The position numbers and the translations under genes are program-made. A stretch of 64,000 nt of DNA, taken from positions 62,001 to 126,000 of the forward strand of contig JAEWHK010000063.1 in NCBI GenBank assembly GCA_023387815.1, written 5' to 3'. How positions within the stretch are numbered: position 1 is the first letter of the stretch; every line of letters begins with the position of its first letter. The notes under the pieces were generated by a model. The model was given only the letters and a program-made list of their open reading frames with translations. It was not told the DNA's origin and made no database searches. Positions 44,640-53,537 of the stretch are shown here, piece after piece. This DNA comes from Pseudomonadota bacterium. Its GTDB lineage: Bacteria; Pseudomonadota; Gammaproteobacteria; Burkholderiales; Burkholderiaceae_B.

Positions 44640-45422
44640 CTACAGTCCGTCCAACTTCTCGTGCAGCACCTCGCGGCTGATCTCGCCAATCTGCGTATCC
44701 TTCAACGCATCCTGATTGAAAAACAGCGTGGTTGGCAGTCCCCGGGTTTTGAACCGGGAGGACAGGGTCGAATCGGGATCCAGACGAATCCACCGGGCCA
44801 GATCCACCAGCCCTTCCTGCTCAAGATATTGGACAATCTGCGCCCTGGATTCTCCCTGATTCACAAAAAGAAAGGCCACCTGGGGGTTATCGCGCGCCGC
44901 CTGCTCCAGCATGGGCATCTCGCGCCGGCAGGGTCCGCACCAGGAGGCCCAGAGATTGACCACAACCTTGCGGTTCTGCAGCTCTTTCAATCCATGTAAC
45001 TGGCCGTCCATGCCTGCCAGAGACACCGGCGGCAGCGGCTGAGCCTGCGGGCCCGGTACCAGAAAACGGATGGCGATCATCAGGGCCGCCACACCCGCCA
45101 GCAACACGCCTCCAAAAGCGCGAAGACGCCAGCCCTGCAGCAGAATCAGCGACACCGCGGCCGCCGCAACCGCCCAGGCGATATCCAGACCGCCCTGCCA
45201 CACAAAAAAGATGCGCCAGGGCTGCGTCAGAAAGCTGTCCCAGTGGCGAATCACAAACCCCAGTCGGGCACTGGCCAGCACCAGAAGCATGACCAGCCAT
45301 GGCCAGCGATCAAATTGCGGACTGATGCGGCGCGTCAGTACGGCACTGCCCGCCAGCAATGCGATCACACCTGTGATCACTGCGAGCGCCATGGGAGCAA
45401 AGAAAAACGGACCGAGAGCCAT
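44640..45422 (-). CDS. Membrane-anchored TlpA-like thiol-disulfide reductase with Lgt-like membrane domain
   Basis: A 260-residue protein with about four membrane helices in residues 5-120 and a periplasmic thioredoxin domain holding WASWCGPCRREMPML (Cys162, Cys165). The membrane part includes SARLGFVIRHWDSFL and FFVWQGGLDIAW, a resemblance to prolipoprotein diacylglyceryl transferase rather than DsbD. It would keep periplasmic Cys residues reduced, for example in cytochrome assembly. The fusion partner in the membrane is unusual; a role as electron conduit is inference. Confidence 0.82.
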   Translation of the reverse strand: MALGPFFFAPMALAVITGVIALLAGSAVLTRRISPQFDRWPWLVMLLVLASARLGFVIRHWDSFLTQPWRIFFVWQGGLDIAWAVAAAAVSLILLQGWRLRAFGGVLLAGVAALMIAIRFLVPGPQAQPLPPVSLAGMDGQLHGLKELQNRKVVVNLWASWCGPCRREMPMLEQAARDNPQVAFLFVNQGESRAQIVQYLEQEGLVDLARWIRLDPDSTLSSRFKTRGLPTTLFFNQDALKDTQIGEISREVLHEKLDGL

Positions 45423-45566
45423 GACAGAAAAGTGTTGGAAACGTAAAGGAAAGTCGCCGACATCATAGCATCAGGGCTAACTGCAATATCGCCACACCCG
45501 CTTTGCATATAATATCAGGCTGTTGCCCATCCCTTGCCGGCGCAAGCCCGCCCCTCTGACCCACGC

Positions 45567-46583
45567 ATGACTATATCGTCCAACACCGCTACAACCGAAA
45601 ACAAGCGCTCGCCAGTCCTGGTTTCCGTCAGAGGTCTGAAAAAGCATTTCGATCTGGGTCGGCAGCAACGGGTCTATGCGGTCAACGGGGTCTCGTTTGA
45701 TATACATGAAGGCGAAACCCTGGGGCTGGTGGGCGAGTCGGGCTGTGGCAAGTCCACGACGGGCCGCAGCATTCTGGGGCTGCACGACCTCACCGAAGGC
45801 CAGGTCACTTTTCGCGGTCAGGACATCCATCATCTGAAACGCAAGACGCGGCGCCAGGTGCAGCGTGATATGCAGATGATCTTCCAGGATCCCTATGCAA
45901 GTCTGAACCCGCGCGCCAGCGTCTTCGACCTGATTGCAGAACCCCTGGAAATCCATGGGCTTTGCCGGGATCCCAAAGAAAAGGCGCAACGCATTGGCAG
46001 TCTGCTGGAAGAAGTGGGGCTGAATCCCTCGTTTGCGCGACGCTACCCTCACGAATTTTCGGGCGGGCAAAGACAACGTATCGGCATTGCACGCGCCCTG
46101 GCGCTGGAACCTGCCTTCATTGTGGCTGACGAGCCTATTTCCGCACTGGATGTCTCCATTCAGGCGCAGATCGTCCAGCTGCTGCAGCGTCTGCAACAGG
46201 AGCGAGGACTCACCTATCTGTTCATTGCGCATGATCTGGCGATGGTGCAATATGTCTCGGACCGGGTCGGCGTCATGTACATGGGATACATGGCCGAACT
46301 GGCTGACAGCGAAGCGCTTTATCATCGTCCCCTGCATCCTTACACTCAGATGCTGCTTTCAGCCATCCCCATTCCGGATCCTCAGAAACAGCGGCAGAAA
46401 ATGCAGCAGACTGTGCCAGGCGAACTGCCCAGCCCCATGATAGCCACCACCGGCTGTGTGTTCAAATCACGCTGTCCGCGCGCCATGCCCGTCTGTGGCA
46501 CCGAGACACCGGTATGGCGGGAGCATGCGCCTGCCCATTTCGCAGCCTGTCATGCCCTGGACGCGGAGGCAGCGCGGCCATGA
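45567..46583 (+). CDS. Oligopeptide ABC transporter ATP-binding protein (DppF/OppF-like)
   Basis: A 338-residue ABC ATPase: Walker A GESGCGKST (near 68), Q-loop MIFQDPYASLNPRAS, signature FSGGQRQRIGIARAL and Walker B FIVADEPISALDV. The C-terminal oligo_HPY segment contains GCVFKSRCPRAMPVC, the Cys cluster (an iron-sulfur site in DppD/OppD relatives). ATG at 45567 chosen over a TTG at 45534. First gene of a five-gene transporter operon, and it overlaps the permease start (ATGA). Confidence 0.95.
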   Translation: MTISSNTATTENKRSPVLVSVRGLKKHFDLGRQQRVYAVNGVSFDIHEGETLGLVGESGCGKSTTGRSILGLHDLTEGQVTFRGQDIHHLKRKTRRQVQRDMQMIFQDPYASLNPRASVFDLIAEPLEIHGLCRDPKEKAQRIGSLLEEVGLNPSFARRYPHEFSGGQRQRIGIARALALEPAFIVADEPISALDVSIQAQIVQLLQRLQQERGLTYLFIAHDLAMVQYVSDRVGVMYMGYMAELADSEALYHRPLHPYTQMLLSAIPIPDPQKQRQKMQQTVPGELPSPMIATTGCVFKSRCPRAMPVCGTETPVWREHAPAHFAACHALDAEAARP

Positions 46584-47512
46584 AAAGATACGTCCTGTAC
46601 CGTTTCCTGCTCATGCTGGGCACGATTTTCATCATCGCAACGCTCACCTTTGTACTCATGCACCTGATACCCGGCACGCCGTTTGATCAGGAACGCCAGA
46701 GCAGCGCCGCCGTGCAGGAAAACCTGCGGGCATTCTATAAACTGGATCAGCCCGTTTTCGTCCAGTACCTGCATTATCTGAAGGCCATTGTCACCTTTGA
46801 CTATGGTCCCTCTATCGCCCGCCCCGACACCACGGTCAACACGCTCCTGGCCCGCGGCTTTCCGGTGTCGTTTGAACTGGGGCTCATGGCGCTTGTGGTT
46901 GCCACCCTTTCCGGCATCGCGGCAGGAACAATCGCGGCACTGCGCCACAACCGGCTGATTGATCGCACCGTCATGGCCATCGCCGTCGTGGGCATCTCCA
47001 TTCCCAATTTCGTGCTGGCGACCCTGCTGATACAGGAACTGTCTGTGGGACTGGGATGGTTTCCGGCAGCCACCTGGCGCACGCCCTGGCATAAAGCGTT
47101 GCCGGTGATAGCACTGGCCGTGACCCCCATGGCCATTCTGGCCCGCATCACCCGCGCCAGCATGCTGGACGTGCTCACGCAGGACTATATGACCATGGCG
47201 CGCGCCAAAGGCTTATCACCCTGGCGCGTTGTTATCCGACATGGCCTGCGCAACGCGCTGCTGCCTGTCATTACGCTGCTTGGCACGCTGGCCGCATCCA
47301 TTCTTACCGGTACCTTTGTGATTGAAAAAATCTTTGCCATTCCCGGGATGGGCCGATATTTCGTCGACTCCATCAGCACCCGTGACTATCCGGTCATCAT
47401 GGGTACCACCGTTTTCTACAGCGCTATCCTGGTGTTCATGCTGTTTCTGGTCGACATTGCCTACGGCCTGTTGGATCCGCGCATCGCGCTGCATCGGAAG
47501 GGGCGGTCATGA
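46580..47512 (+). CDS. Oligopeptide ABC transporter permease, DppB/OppB type
   Basis: A 310-residue permease with six membrane helices. The EAA loop is DYMTMARAKGLSPWRVVIRHGLRN and the end LLDPRIALHRKG. The start at 46580 overlaps the stop of the ATPase gene by four bases, and its stop overlaps the next gene in the same way, so the operon is tightly coupled. The long upstream open frame begins inside the ATPase gene. Confidence 0.95.
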   Translation: MKRYVLYRFLLMLGTIFIIATLTFVLMHLIPGTPFDQERQSSAAVQENLRAFYKLDQPVFVQYLHYLKAIVTFDYGPSIARPDTTVNTLLARGFPVSFELGLMALVVATLSGIAAGTIAALRHNRLIDRTVMAIAVVGISIPNFVLATLLIQELSVGLGWFPAATWRTPWHKALPVIALAVTPMAILARITRASMLDVLTQDYMTMARAKGLSPWRVVIRHGLRNALLPVITLLGTLAASILTGTFVIEKIFAIPGMGRYFVDSISTRDYPVIMGTTVFYSAILVFMLFLVDIAYGLLDPRIALHRKGRS

Positions 47513-48453
47513 ACATGAAAACAAAGGAAGCAGTCATTACGGATGACATGTTCACGCCCATCGCCGCGCAAACGGGTACGGCGCAGGACATCGTCAGGCC
47601 CTCGGTATCGTACTGGCGCAACGCGTGGCTGCGGCTTCGCAGCAATCCTGCGGCAATGGTCGGCCTGGCCTTTCTGATTATGCTGATTGTGATGGCAATT
47701 CTTGCACCCATGCTGTCTGCCTGGTCGGTCACGGCGCAGGATTTAAAAAGCCAGAATATGCCGCCCTCTTCCCAGCACTGGTTTGGCACCGATGAACTGG
47801 GTCGCGATATCTTCGTGCGCACCTGGTATGGCGCGCGCATCTCTCTGTTCGTGGGTTTCATGGCGGCGCTTATCGACTTTGTGATTGGCGTCACCTACGG
47901 TGGCTATAGCGGGTACAAGGGTGGAAAAACCGACATTGCCATGATGCGTGTACTTGAAGTCCTTTACGGCCTGCCCTACCTGCTGGTGGTCATCCTGCTG
48001 ATGGTTGTCATGGGCCCCAGTCTTTTCACCATCATTGTTGCGCTCACGATCACCGGCTGGATCAGCATGGCGCGCCTGGTCCGCGGCCAGGTATTGCAAT
48101 TGAAAAACCAGGAATACGTCACGGCCTCGCGTTCTTTCGGCGCGGGTACCGCGCATATTATCCGTCGCCATCTGCTGCCCAATGCCATGGGTCCGATACT
48201 GGTGCAGATGACCCTGACCGTGCCCAGTGCCATCTTTGCCGAAGCCTTTCTGAGCTTTCTGGGCCTGGGCGTGCAGGCACCCTACGCCAGCTGGGGCGTC
48301 ATGGCCAACGATGCCCTGGGCGTCATTCTCTCGGGTGACTGGTGGCAGCTCTTTTTCCCGGCTCTGTTCATTTCCCTGACCATGTTTGCCTTCAATGTGC
48401 TGGGTGACGGCTTGCAGGACGCACTGGACCCCAGACTCGGGAGGGGCAAATGA
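47509..48453 (+). CDS. Oligopeptide ABC transporter permease, DppC/OppC type
   Basis: A 314-residue permease with a cytoplasmic N-terminal tail (about 1-50), the first helix near 55-77, HWFGTDELGRDIFVRTWYGARISL (family motif) and EAA loop EYVTASRSFGAGTAHIIRRHLLPN. Four-base overlaps join it to both the DppB and DppD genes. Confidence 0.95.
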   Translation: MNMKTKEAVITDDMFTPIAAQTGTAQDIVRPSVSYWRNAWLRLRSNPAAMVGLAFLIMLIVMAILAPMLSAWSVTAQDLKSQNMPPSSQHWFGTDELGRDIFVRTWYGARISLFVGFMAALIDFVIGVTYGGYSGYKGGKTDIAMMRVLEVLYGLPYLLVVILLMVVMGPSLFTIIVALTITGWISMARLVRGQVLQLKNQEYVTASRSFGAGTAHIIRRHLLPNAMGPILVQMTLTVPSAIFAEAFLSFLGLGVQAPYASWGVMANDALGVILSGDWWQLFFPALFISLTMFAFNVLGDGLQDALDPRLGRGK

Positions 48454-49529
48454 ATCCAGCCACTTTATTGCAACAGTCCTCTTCCTTGCAACAGTCCCCT
48501 TCATCGCAGCAGTCCACGCCATTGCTTCAGGTTCGCGATCTGTCATTGCGCTTTCGCACTTATGGCGGCCATGTTCACGCGCTCAGACAGGTCTCCCTGC
48601 ACGTTCATCGCGGGGAAACGCTGGCAATCGTGGGCGAATCGGGCAGCGGCAAATCCGTAACCAGTCTGGCCATTATGGGACTGCTGCCCAAAACCAGCGC
48701 CCAGATTACAGAAGGCAGCATCACCTTCGATCAGCGCGAACTGACCGGACTCAAACCCGGCGAATGGCGCGATATCCAGGGAAAACGCATCGCTCTGATT
48801 TTTCAGGATCCCATGACGGCCCTGAATCCCACGCTCAGCATTGGCGAGCAGATGACCGAAGGATTGCGACGACATCTGAAATACTCTGCGGCACAGGCCC
48901 GGGCACGCGCCATCGAAATGCTGGAACTGGTAGGCATTTCAAGTGCTCCGCAACGGTTAAAGCAGTTTCCGCATGAGTTTTCCGGCGGCATGCGCCAGCG
49001 CATTGTTATTGCCATTGCGCTCATGTGCGATCCGCAATTGCTGATTGCCGATGAGCCTACCACCGCACTGGATGTCACCGTGCAGGCACAAATTCTGTCC
49101 CTGTTCCGGGAAATCCAGGCTCGCACGGGGGTTGCCATTATTCTGATCACGCATGATCTGGGCGTGGTGGCGGGCATTGCGGATCGGGTCACGGTGATGT
49201 ACGCCGGGCAATGCGTGGAAACGGCCGATGTGCATTCCCTGTTCGCACGGCCTTCCCATCCCTATACGCGCGCGCTGCTTGCCTCGGTGCCGCGCCTGGA
49301 CATGCCGGCGGCCAGCCTCAAGGCCATAGCCGGCCAGCCACCCGACCTGTTTGCGCCCCCTGCAGGCTGTGCCTTCGCCGCCCGCTGCCCACATGCCATG
49401 CAGGTCTGTACTCATTTTGAGCCGCCCGCCACGCCGCTGCCCGAGGCAGCCTGGGTACGCTGCTGGCTGCAGGATCCGCGCGCCAGGCGTCACATCCAGG
49501 ATTCTGCAGAACCCATTGCTGCCGTCTGA
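48450..49529 (+). CDS. Oligopeptide ABC transporter ATP-binding protein (DppD/OppD-like) with repeat N-terminus
   Basis: A 359-residue ABC ATPase. Walker A GESGSGKS near residue 62, LIFQDPMTALNPTLS, FSGGMRQRIVIAIAL, LLIADEPTTALDVTVQAQ and the CAFAARCPHAMQVC cluster in the oligo_HPY tail. Residues 7-24 are three copies of a Gln/Ser hexapeptide unit (LQQSSS, LQQSPS, SQQSTP) encoded by an 18-bp tandem repeat; the domain itself starts after it. The start overlaps the permease stop (ATGA), which fixes it. Confidence 0.95.
   Translation: MNPATLLQQSSSLQQSPSSQQSTPLLQVRDLSLRFRTYGGHVHALRQVSLHVHRGETLAIVGESGSGKSVTSLAIMGLLPKTSAQITEGSITFDQRELTGLKPGEWRDIQGKRIALIFQDPMTALNPTLSIGEQMTEGLRRHLKYSAAQARARAIEMLELVGISSAPQRLKQFPHEFSGGMRQRIVIAIALMCDPQLLIADEPTTALDVTVQAQILSLFREIQARTGVAIILITHDLGVVAGIADRVTVMYAGQCVETADVHSLFARPSHPYTRALLASVPRLDMPAASLKAIAGQPPDLFAPPAGCAFAARCPHAMQVCTHFEPPATPLPEAAWVRCWLQDPRARRHIQDSAEPIAAV
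48468..48521 (+). repeat. 18-bp in-frame tandem repeat in the DppD-like gene
   Basis: Three units at 48468-48485, 48486-48503 and 48504-48521, each of the form TTGCAACAGTCCTCTTCC. They encode a Gln/Ser-rich N-terminal extension not expected in the family. Confidence 0.85.
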
Positions 49530-49669
49530 CCGTCCTGTATATCTTCGATTCTGACGAGGCCTGCCCAATAAGGTGCGCCTGCACGATCCTTTTCTGCCCA
49601 CGACACCGGCATTTTGCGGTATGTTTGCATACATCAGAATCTTCAGGAATCACTTAGTCCGGAATCGCC

Positions 49670-51253
49670 ATGAAAAAAATGCTGTCTGCTGCCGTGCTTG
49701 CCGCCACTCTGGGCCTGGCACTGCCCACCCTCTCTCACGCAGAAAAAGTCCTGCGCCTTAATAATGTCGAAGAGCCCTCCTCGCTCAATCCCGCGCTGGG
49801 CCTGAACCTGATTTCGTGGGAACCGCTGAACAATCTGATGGAAGGGCTGGTGCGTCTGGACGACAAACACAATGCCGCGCCCGCCACGGCAGAAAAATGG
49901 GACATCTCTGAAGATGGCAAAACCTACACCTTCCACCTGCGTCCCAATGCCAAATGGTCTGACGGCTCGCCCGTGACCGCCGGTGACTTCGTCTATGGCT
50001 GGACACAACTGCTGACGCCGGCCACTGCCTCTCCTGCCGCTTTCCTGCTGTACGACATTGCCGGCGCCGAAGCCTTCAATGCCGGCAAAGGATCTGCCGA
50101 CGCCCTGGGCCTTCGCGCCGTGGATGATCACACGCTGCAGGTCACACTGAACGCACCCAGCCTGTCATTCCTGAATATTCTGACCAATCCCGGCTTTGCG
50201 CCGGTGAACCGGAAAGTGGCCAAGGCCAATCCCAAATGGCATGCCGAAGCGGACTCGTACGTGAGTAACGGTCCGTTCATGCTGAAAGAATGGGATCATG
50301 CCAGCAGCATGCGTTTCGAAAAGAACCCTAACTACTGGGACAAGGACGCGGTAAAACTGGACGCGGTGGACTGGGTCATGATCAATGATCTGAACACCAG
50401 CTATCAGATGTTCCGCACTGGTGAACTCGATGCCACGCCTTCACCCCTGCCGGCTGCGCTCTATGACAAAGTGAAAGACAGCAAGGAATTCCAGACCGTG
50501 CCACAAGCCGGCGTATATTTCTTCCGCTTTAACGTCAACATGCCGCCTTTCCAGAATGCTGATATTCGTCGCGCCTTCGCGCTGGCCGTGAATCGGCAGG
50601 ACATTGTCGACTATGTGGTCAAACAGGGCCGCAAGGCCGCTGATGCCTTTGTCAGCCCGGGCTTTACCGGGCCCGACGGCAAGGATTTCTATGCAGGCAG
50701 TAAAGGCTTTGTACAGACCGACGCCAAACAGGCGCAAGCCCTGCTGAAAAAAGGCATGGAAACCGAAAAATATACGACCCTGCCGCCCGTCACCCTCAGC
50801 CATATCAACAATCCAGACGATCGTAAAATCGCCCAGGCGCTGCAGGCCATGTTCAAGGAAAATCTGGGTGTAGACGTACAGTTGCAAGGGATCGAAAGCA
50901 AAGTCTTCTACACTCAGCAACGAGGCGGCAAGCTGCAGTTTTCGCGCAGTTCATTCACCAATGACTATGCCGATCCCTACAACTCGCTGGAAAGTTTTGT
51001 CAGTGGTTCCAGCATGAACCGGACAGGCTGGTCCAACCCGCAGTATGATGAACTGATCAAGTCAGCCCGCACCGAAACGGATGCGGCCCGGCGCTGGGAA
51101 CTGTTGCAAAAATCCCAAAAAGTCCTGTTCGATGACATCCCCATTTTCCCGTTGTTCTTTTACAATCAGGGCTTCATGCAAAAAACCGGCGTTACCGGCA
51201 TCCTGCGGCACCCGGTGGGTTATATTGATCTGAAAACAGCGGATATTCAATGA
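49670..51253 (+). CDS. Oligopeptide ABC transporter substrate-binding protein (OppA/MppA-like)
   Basis: A 527-residue periplasmic binding protein of SBP family 5. The signal peptide is MKKMLSAAVLAATLGLALPT to about residue 23; mature LRLNNVEEPSSLNPALGLNL is the family start, followed by TYTFHLRPNAKWSDGSPVTA and AFALAVNRQDIVDYV. The YADPYNSLESFVSG segment resembles OppA. It completes the transporter encoded just upstream, whose probable substrates are oligopeptides or murein peptides. A GNAT gene follows by 18 bases. Confidence 0.95.
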   Translation: MKKMLSAAVLAATLGLALPTLSHAEKVLRLNNVEEPSSLNPALGLNLISWEPLNNLMEGLVRLDDKHNAAPATAEKWDISEDGKTYTFHLRPNAKWSDGSPVTAGDFVYGWTQLLTPATASPAAFLLYDIAGAEAFNAGKGSADALGLRAVDDHTLQVTLNAPSLSFLNILTNPGFAPVNRKVAKANPKWHAEADSYVSNGPFMLKEWDHASSMRFEKNPNYWDKDAVKLDAVDWVMINDLNTSYQMFRTGELDATPSPLPAALYDKVKDSKEFQTVPQAGVYFFRFNVNMPPFQNADIRRAFALAVNRQDIVDYVVKQGRKAADAFVSPGFTGPDGKDFYAGSKGFVQTDAKQAQALLKKGMETEKYTTLPPVTLSHINNPDDRKIAQALQAMFKENLGVDVQLQGIESKVFYTQQRGGKLQFSRSSFTNDYADPYNSLESFVSGSSMNRTGWSNPQYDELIKSARTETDAARRWELLQKSQKVLFDDIPIFPLFFYNQGFMQKTGVTGILRHPVGYIDLKTADIQ

Positions 51254-51271
51254 CAGCAGACGGGGGAAACC

Positions 51272-51760
51272 ATGTATGACGTTGTTACGGCGGACCTTGA
51301 AAATCCAGAGCACGCAAGCGCCGTCCTGACAGTCCTTAATGCCTATGCCTCTGACCCGATGGGGGGCGGTGAACCCCTGTCAGCCTATACACAGAAAAAC
51401 CTCATCGCATCGCTCAAGAAACGCAGCAATATCTACACCATACTAGCGTTCGACCATCAGGAACCCATTGGCATTGCCTTGTGCTTTGAAGGGTTCTCCA
51501 CGTTTGCCTGCAAACCGCTACTCAACATCCACGATTTTGCGGTCGTGTCCGGCTACCGCGGACAAGGCGTAGGCAAACAGCTACTCGCACGCGTCAAGCA
51601 GCTGGCGCGCAATCTGGGCTGCTGCAAGATCACGCTGGAAGTGCTGGAAGGCAACGCCCCCGGCAAGGCACTATATACAAGCCAGGGCTTTGAGCCTTAC
51701 ACCCTGGGTCCGCAAACCGGCAAGGCACTGTTCATGCAGTGCCCCATCGACAATAGCTGA
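51272..51760 (+). CDS. GNAT family N-acetyltransferase
   Basis: A 162-residue acetyltransferase with the acetyl-CoA binding motif A in IHDFAVVSGYRGQGVGKQLL (about 90-110), a beta bulge before it and LGCCKITLEVLEGNAPGKALYTSQGFEPY after. It starts behind GGGGGAAA and is 18 bases after the oligopeptide-binding protein gene, so probably co-transcribed; a link to amino acid or peptide acetylation after uptake is inference. Confidence 0.9.
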   Translation: MYDVVTADLENPEHASAVLTVLNAYASDPMGGGEPLSAYTQKNLIASLKKRSNIYTILAFDHQEPIGIALCFEGFSTFACKPLLNIHDFAVVSGYRGQGVGKQLLARVKQLARNLGCCKITLEVLEGNAPGKALYTSQGFEPYTLGPQTGKALFMQCPIDNS

Positions 51761-51811
51761 ATCTGGCCTGCCGCTGTCCCTTGTACTCATCCTTATGCGG
51801 CCAGCACCGAT

Positions 51812-52522
51812 CTATTGCGGCGCGTACTGTGCCGCCGAGGGATGAATCTGGCGCTTGATGGGGCCTGCCACTTTGGCGTAGGCATCCACGATACGCTGGA
51901 ACCATTGACCCACGGCCGAGTCATCCTTCCAGTACTGAAACCCGTAAATCCAGGAGAAAATCAGGTGACTGGCAACCACAAAATCGGTGGCGCCAGGCTG
52001 CTGTCCGTCCAGATAGGGCAATGCCCCAAGATGCGCTTCCAGAGCCGCCAGTGATTTCTGTGCTCCCTCGGCCGAGCCCGATGCCTGAACCTTCTCCAGC
52101 GTGGTCCCGAACCGCTGCTCACGACTTTCCCGGAAATAGCCGAGTGCATCCTCGGGCTGGGCTTCATAAATGGCCAGCAACGAGGGTTTGAACATCGCCG
52201 GCGTGATATGCCGCAAAACCAGTTCCGTGATCAGCCTGACGCGCGCTCTGTCGGTCTCGCTGCTCAGTCCCAGCGGCGACTGCGGGTAGGTGCGATCCAG
52301 ATACTCCAGAATATCCAGACTTTCCCTGACGACGGTATCACCATCAGTCAATACAGGCACTAGGCGAGCATCTGCAAAGGCTATTTTTTCCTTTTCCATG
52401 AAGGTGACCGGTTCGGCCTCGAAAGGCAGACCTTTGTGCACCAGCGCCAGGCGAACCCGCCAGCAGTATGGGGAAAAAACCAGTTCGCGGTCATTGGCAC
52501 ACAACTCGTACAGCTTGATCAT
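51812..52522 (-). CDS. Glutathione S-transferase family protein
   Basis: A 236-residue GST. The N-terminal thioredoxin-like domain (MIKLYELCANDRELVFSPYCWRVRLALVHKGL, about 1-80) includes the cis-Pro and glutathione-contacting ES pair at VRESLDILEYLD; the helical C-terminal domain follows. A Ser or Cys near FSPYCWR is the likely catalytic residue, suggesting a Beta/Zeta-like or maleylacetoacetate type. Start at 52522 leaves six bases after AAGGA. Cytosolic detoxification or isomerase role; substrate unknown. Confidence 0.85.
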   Translation of the reverse strand: MIKLYELCANDRELVFSPYCWRVRLALVHKGLPFEAEPVTFMEKEKIAFADARLVPVLTDGDTVVRESLDILEYLDRTYPQSPLGLSSETDRARVRLITELVLRHITPAMFKPSLLAIYEAQPEDALGYFRESREQRFGTTLEKVQASGSAEGAQKSLAALEAHLGALPYLDGQQPGATDFVVASHLIFSWIYGFQYWKDDSAVGQWFQRIVDAYAKVAGPIKRQIHPSAAQYAPQ

Positions 52523-52783
52523 CATGATTCCTTGAAAATACAGTGGTGCCCCTGGGGCAAAACGGGAAAATGCAGTACAACTTACGGCAAAAAGGCCTCA
52601 AAACGGCCCCGATAGTTGCTATCTTCTGACACCCGCACACACGTCCGAGACCGGTGTCAGGCGCCTAAACTTTCAGTCCATTTCCAAAACAGCAGTCCAG
52701 CTATTTTTTGATACATTTACTTGCTGTCTGTACGAATAAACCGACTATGATAGCCCCATAGTTTCCAACAAGGAGAGTGTACT

Positions 52784-53101
52784 ATGACCTCGCATATCAT
52801 AAAAAAAGTCTGTATTGTGGCGCTGGCAGGGGCGCTGATCACTGGTTGCTCTACTCGTCATCCTAATCGTGACCTGGGCACAGTCGGTGGCGCGGCCCTG
52901 GGTGGTGGCGCCGGATACGCCCTCACCGATGGTAATCCGCTGGCAACAGTAGGCGGTGCAGCTCTGGGTGGCCTGGTAGGTAACCAGGTCTTCAAAGACA
53001 GCGATGATCGCTACGATCGTGGTGGACGTCATTACCGTGATGACCGCCGTTACCGCGATCGTCACGATCGACGTGATCGTCGTGGACGCCACTGGCGTTA
53101 A
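52784..53101 (+). CDS. Glycine-zipper 2TM lipoprotein
   Basis: A 105-residue outer-membrane lipoprotein. The signal ends with lipobox LITGC (Cys22), then a glycine zipper (VGGAALGGGAGYALTD and VGGAALGGLVGNQVF, about 33-69) as in the SlyB/OmpA-associated family, and a highly basic Asp/Arg-rich tail (YRDDRRYRDRHDRR) that may bind the peptidoglycan or outer-membrane lipid. The ribosome site is AAGGAGAG. An intrinsic terminator follows at 53141. Probably a cell-envelope stress or integrity protein. Confidence 0.88.
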   Translation: MTSHIIKKVCIVALAGALITGCSTRHPNRDLGTVGGAALGGGAGYALTDGNPLATVGGAALGGLVGNQVFKDSDDRYDRGGRHYRDDRRYRDRHDRRDRRGRHWR

Positions 53102-53140
53102 TCCCTGAACGCCCGCCCTTGCGGGCCTTCAGCGGCCAGG

Positions 53141-53181
53141 AAAAACCGCCACGCACTGAATGTGCCGTGGCGGTTTTTTTT
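53141..53181. terminator. Bidirectional terminator between lipoprotein and copper chaperone genes
   Basis: CCGCCAC (53146-53152) pairs with GTGGCGG (53167-53173), with an A-run before (53141-53145) and eight Ts after (53174-53181). It serves the lipoprotein gene on the plus strand; on the minus strand the CopZ stop adjoins it. Confidence 0.92.
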
Positions 53182-53393
53182 CATACTTTCAGAACGTAGC
53201 CGGCGTCTTTTACCGTATCGGCCAGCTGCTGGGCCGAGACATTCTCATCAGCCACGATATCGGCTGACTCCCCTTCCAGACTGACCTGTGCTGATACGAC
53301 CCCCGGCACGGCTTCCAGTGCATGTTTGACGTGTGCCACGCACTTGCCGCAAGTCATGCCTTCGACTTTGGCTTTGATCACATTGGTACTCAT
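53181..53393 (-). CDS. Copper chaperone / heavy-metal-associated domain protein (CopZ-like)
   Basis: A 70-residue HMA-domain protein with EGMTCGKCVAHVKHAL; the metal-binding Cys15 and Cys18 are present. The beta-alpha-beta fold continues with VSAQVSLEGESADIV and LADTVKDAGYVLKV. It carries Cu(I) in the cytosol to a P-type ATPase or regulator. No CopA is adjacent in the window. Terminated at the bidirectional hairpin. Confidence 0.93.
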   Translation of the reverse strand: MSTNVIKAKVEGMTCGKCVAHVKHALEAVPGVVSAQVSLEGESADIVADENVSAQQLADTVKDAGYVLKV

Positions 53394-53537
53394 GACTTAC
53401 TCCTGCTGTTGAAATCCTGTGTATTCCCCTGGCTGTTCCTTTGCCTGCACCTTTATGATCCTGCCGGCAGGGGGAAAATTGCTTCTATGATATCGCGTTT
53501 CTGATATCACGTTCCCGCGCATGCATCTTAGGACGCT

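Noticed and set aside
45477..46337. Long minus-strand open frame of 286 codons
   Set aside because: It is antisense to the oligopeptide ABC ATPase gene, which has all ABC motifs. The minus-strand product has no recognisable domain and no ribosome site.
47743..48546. Minus-strand open frame of 267 codons over the permease and ATPase genes
   Set aside because: Composition is His, Gln and Lys-rich in a shadow-frame pattern and it lies fully opposite two well-supported transporter genes.
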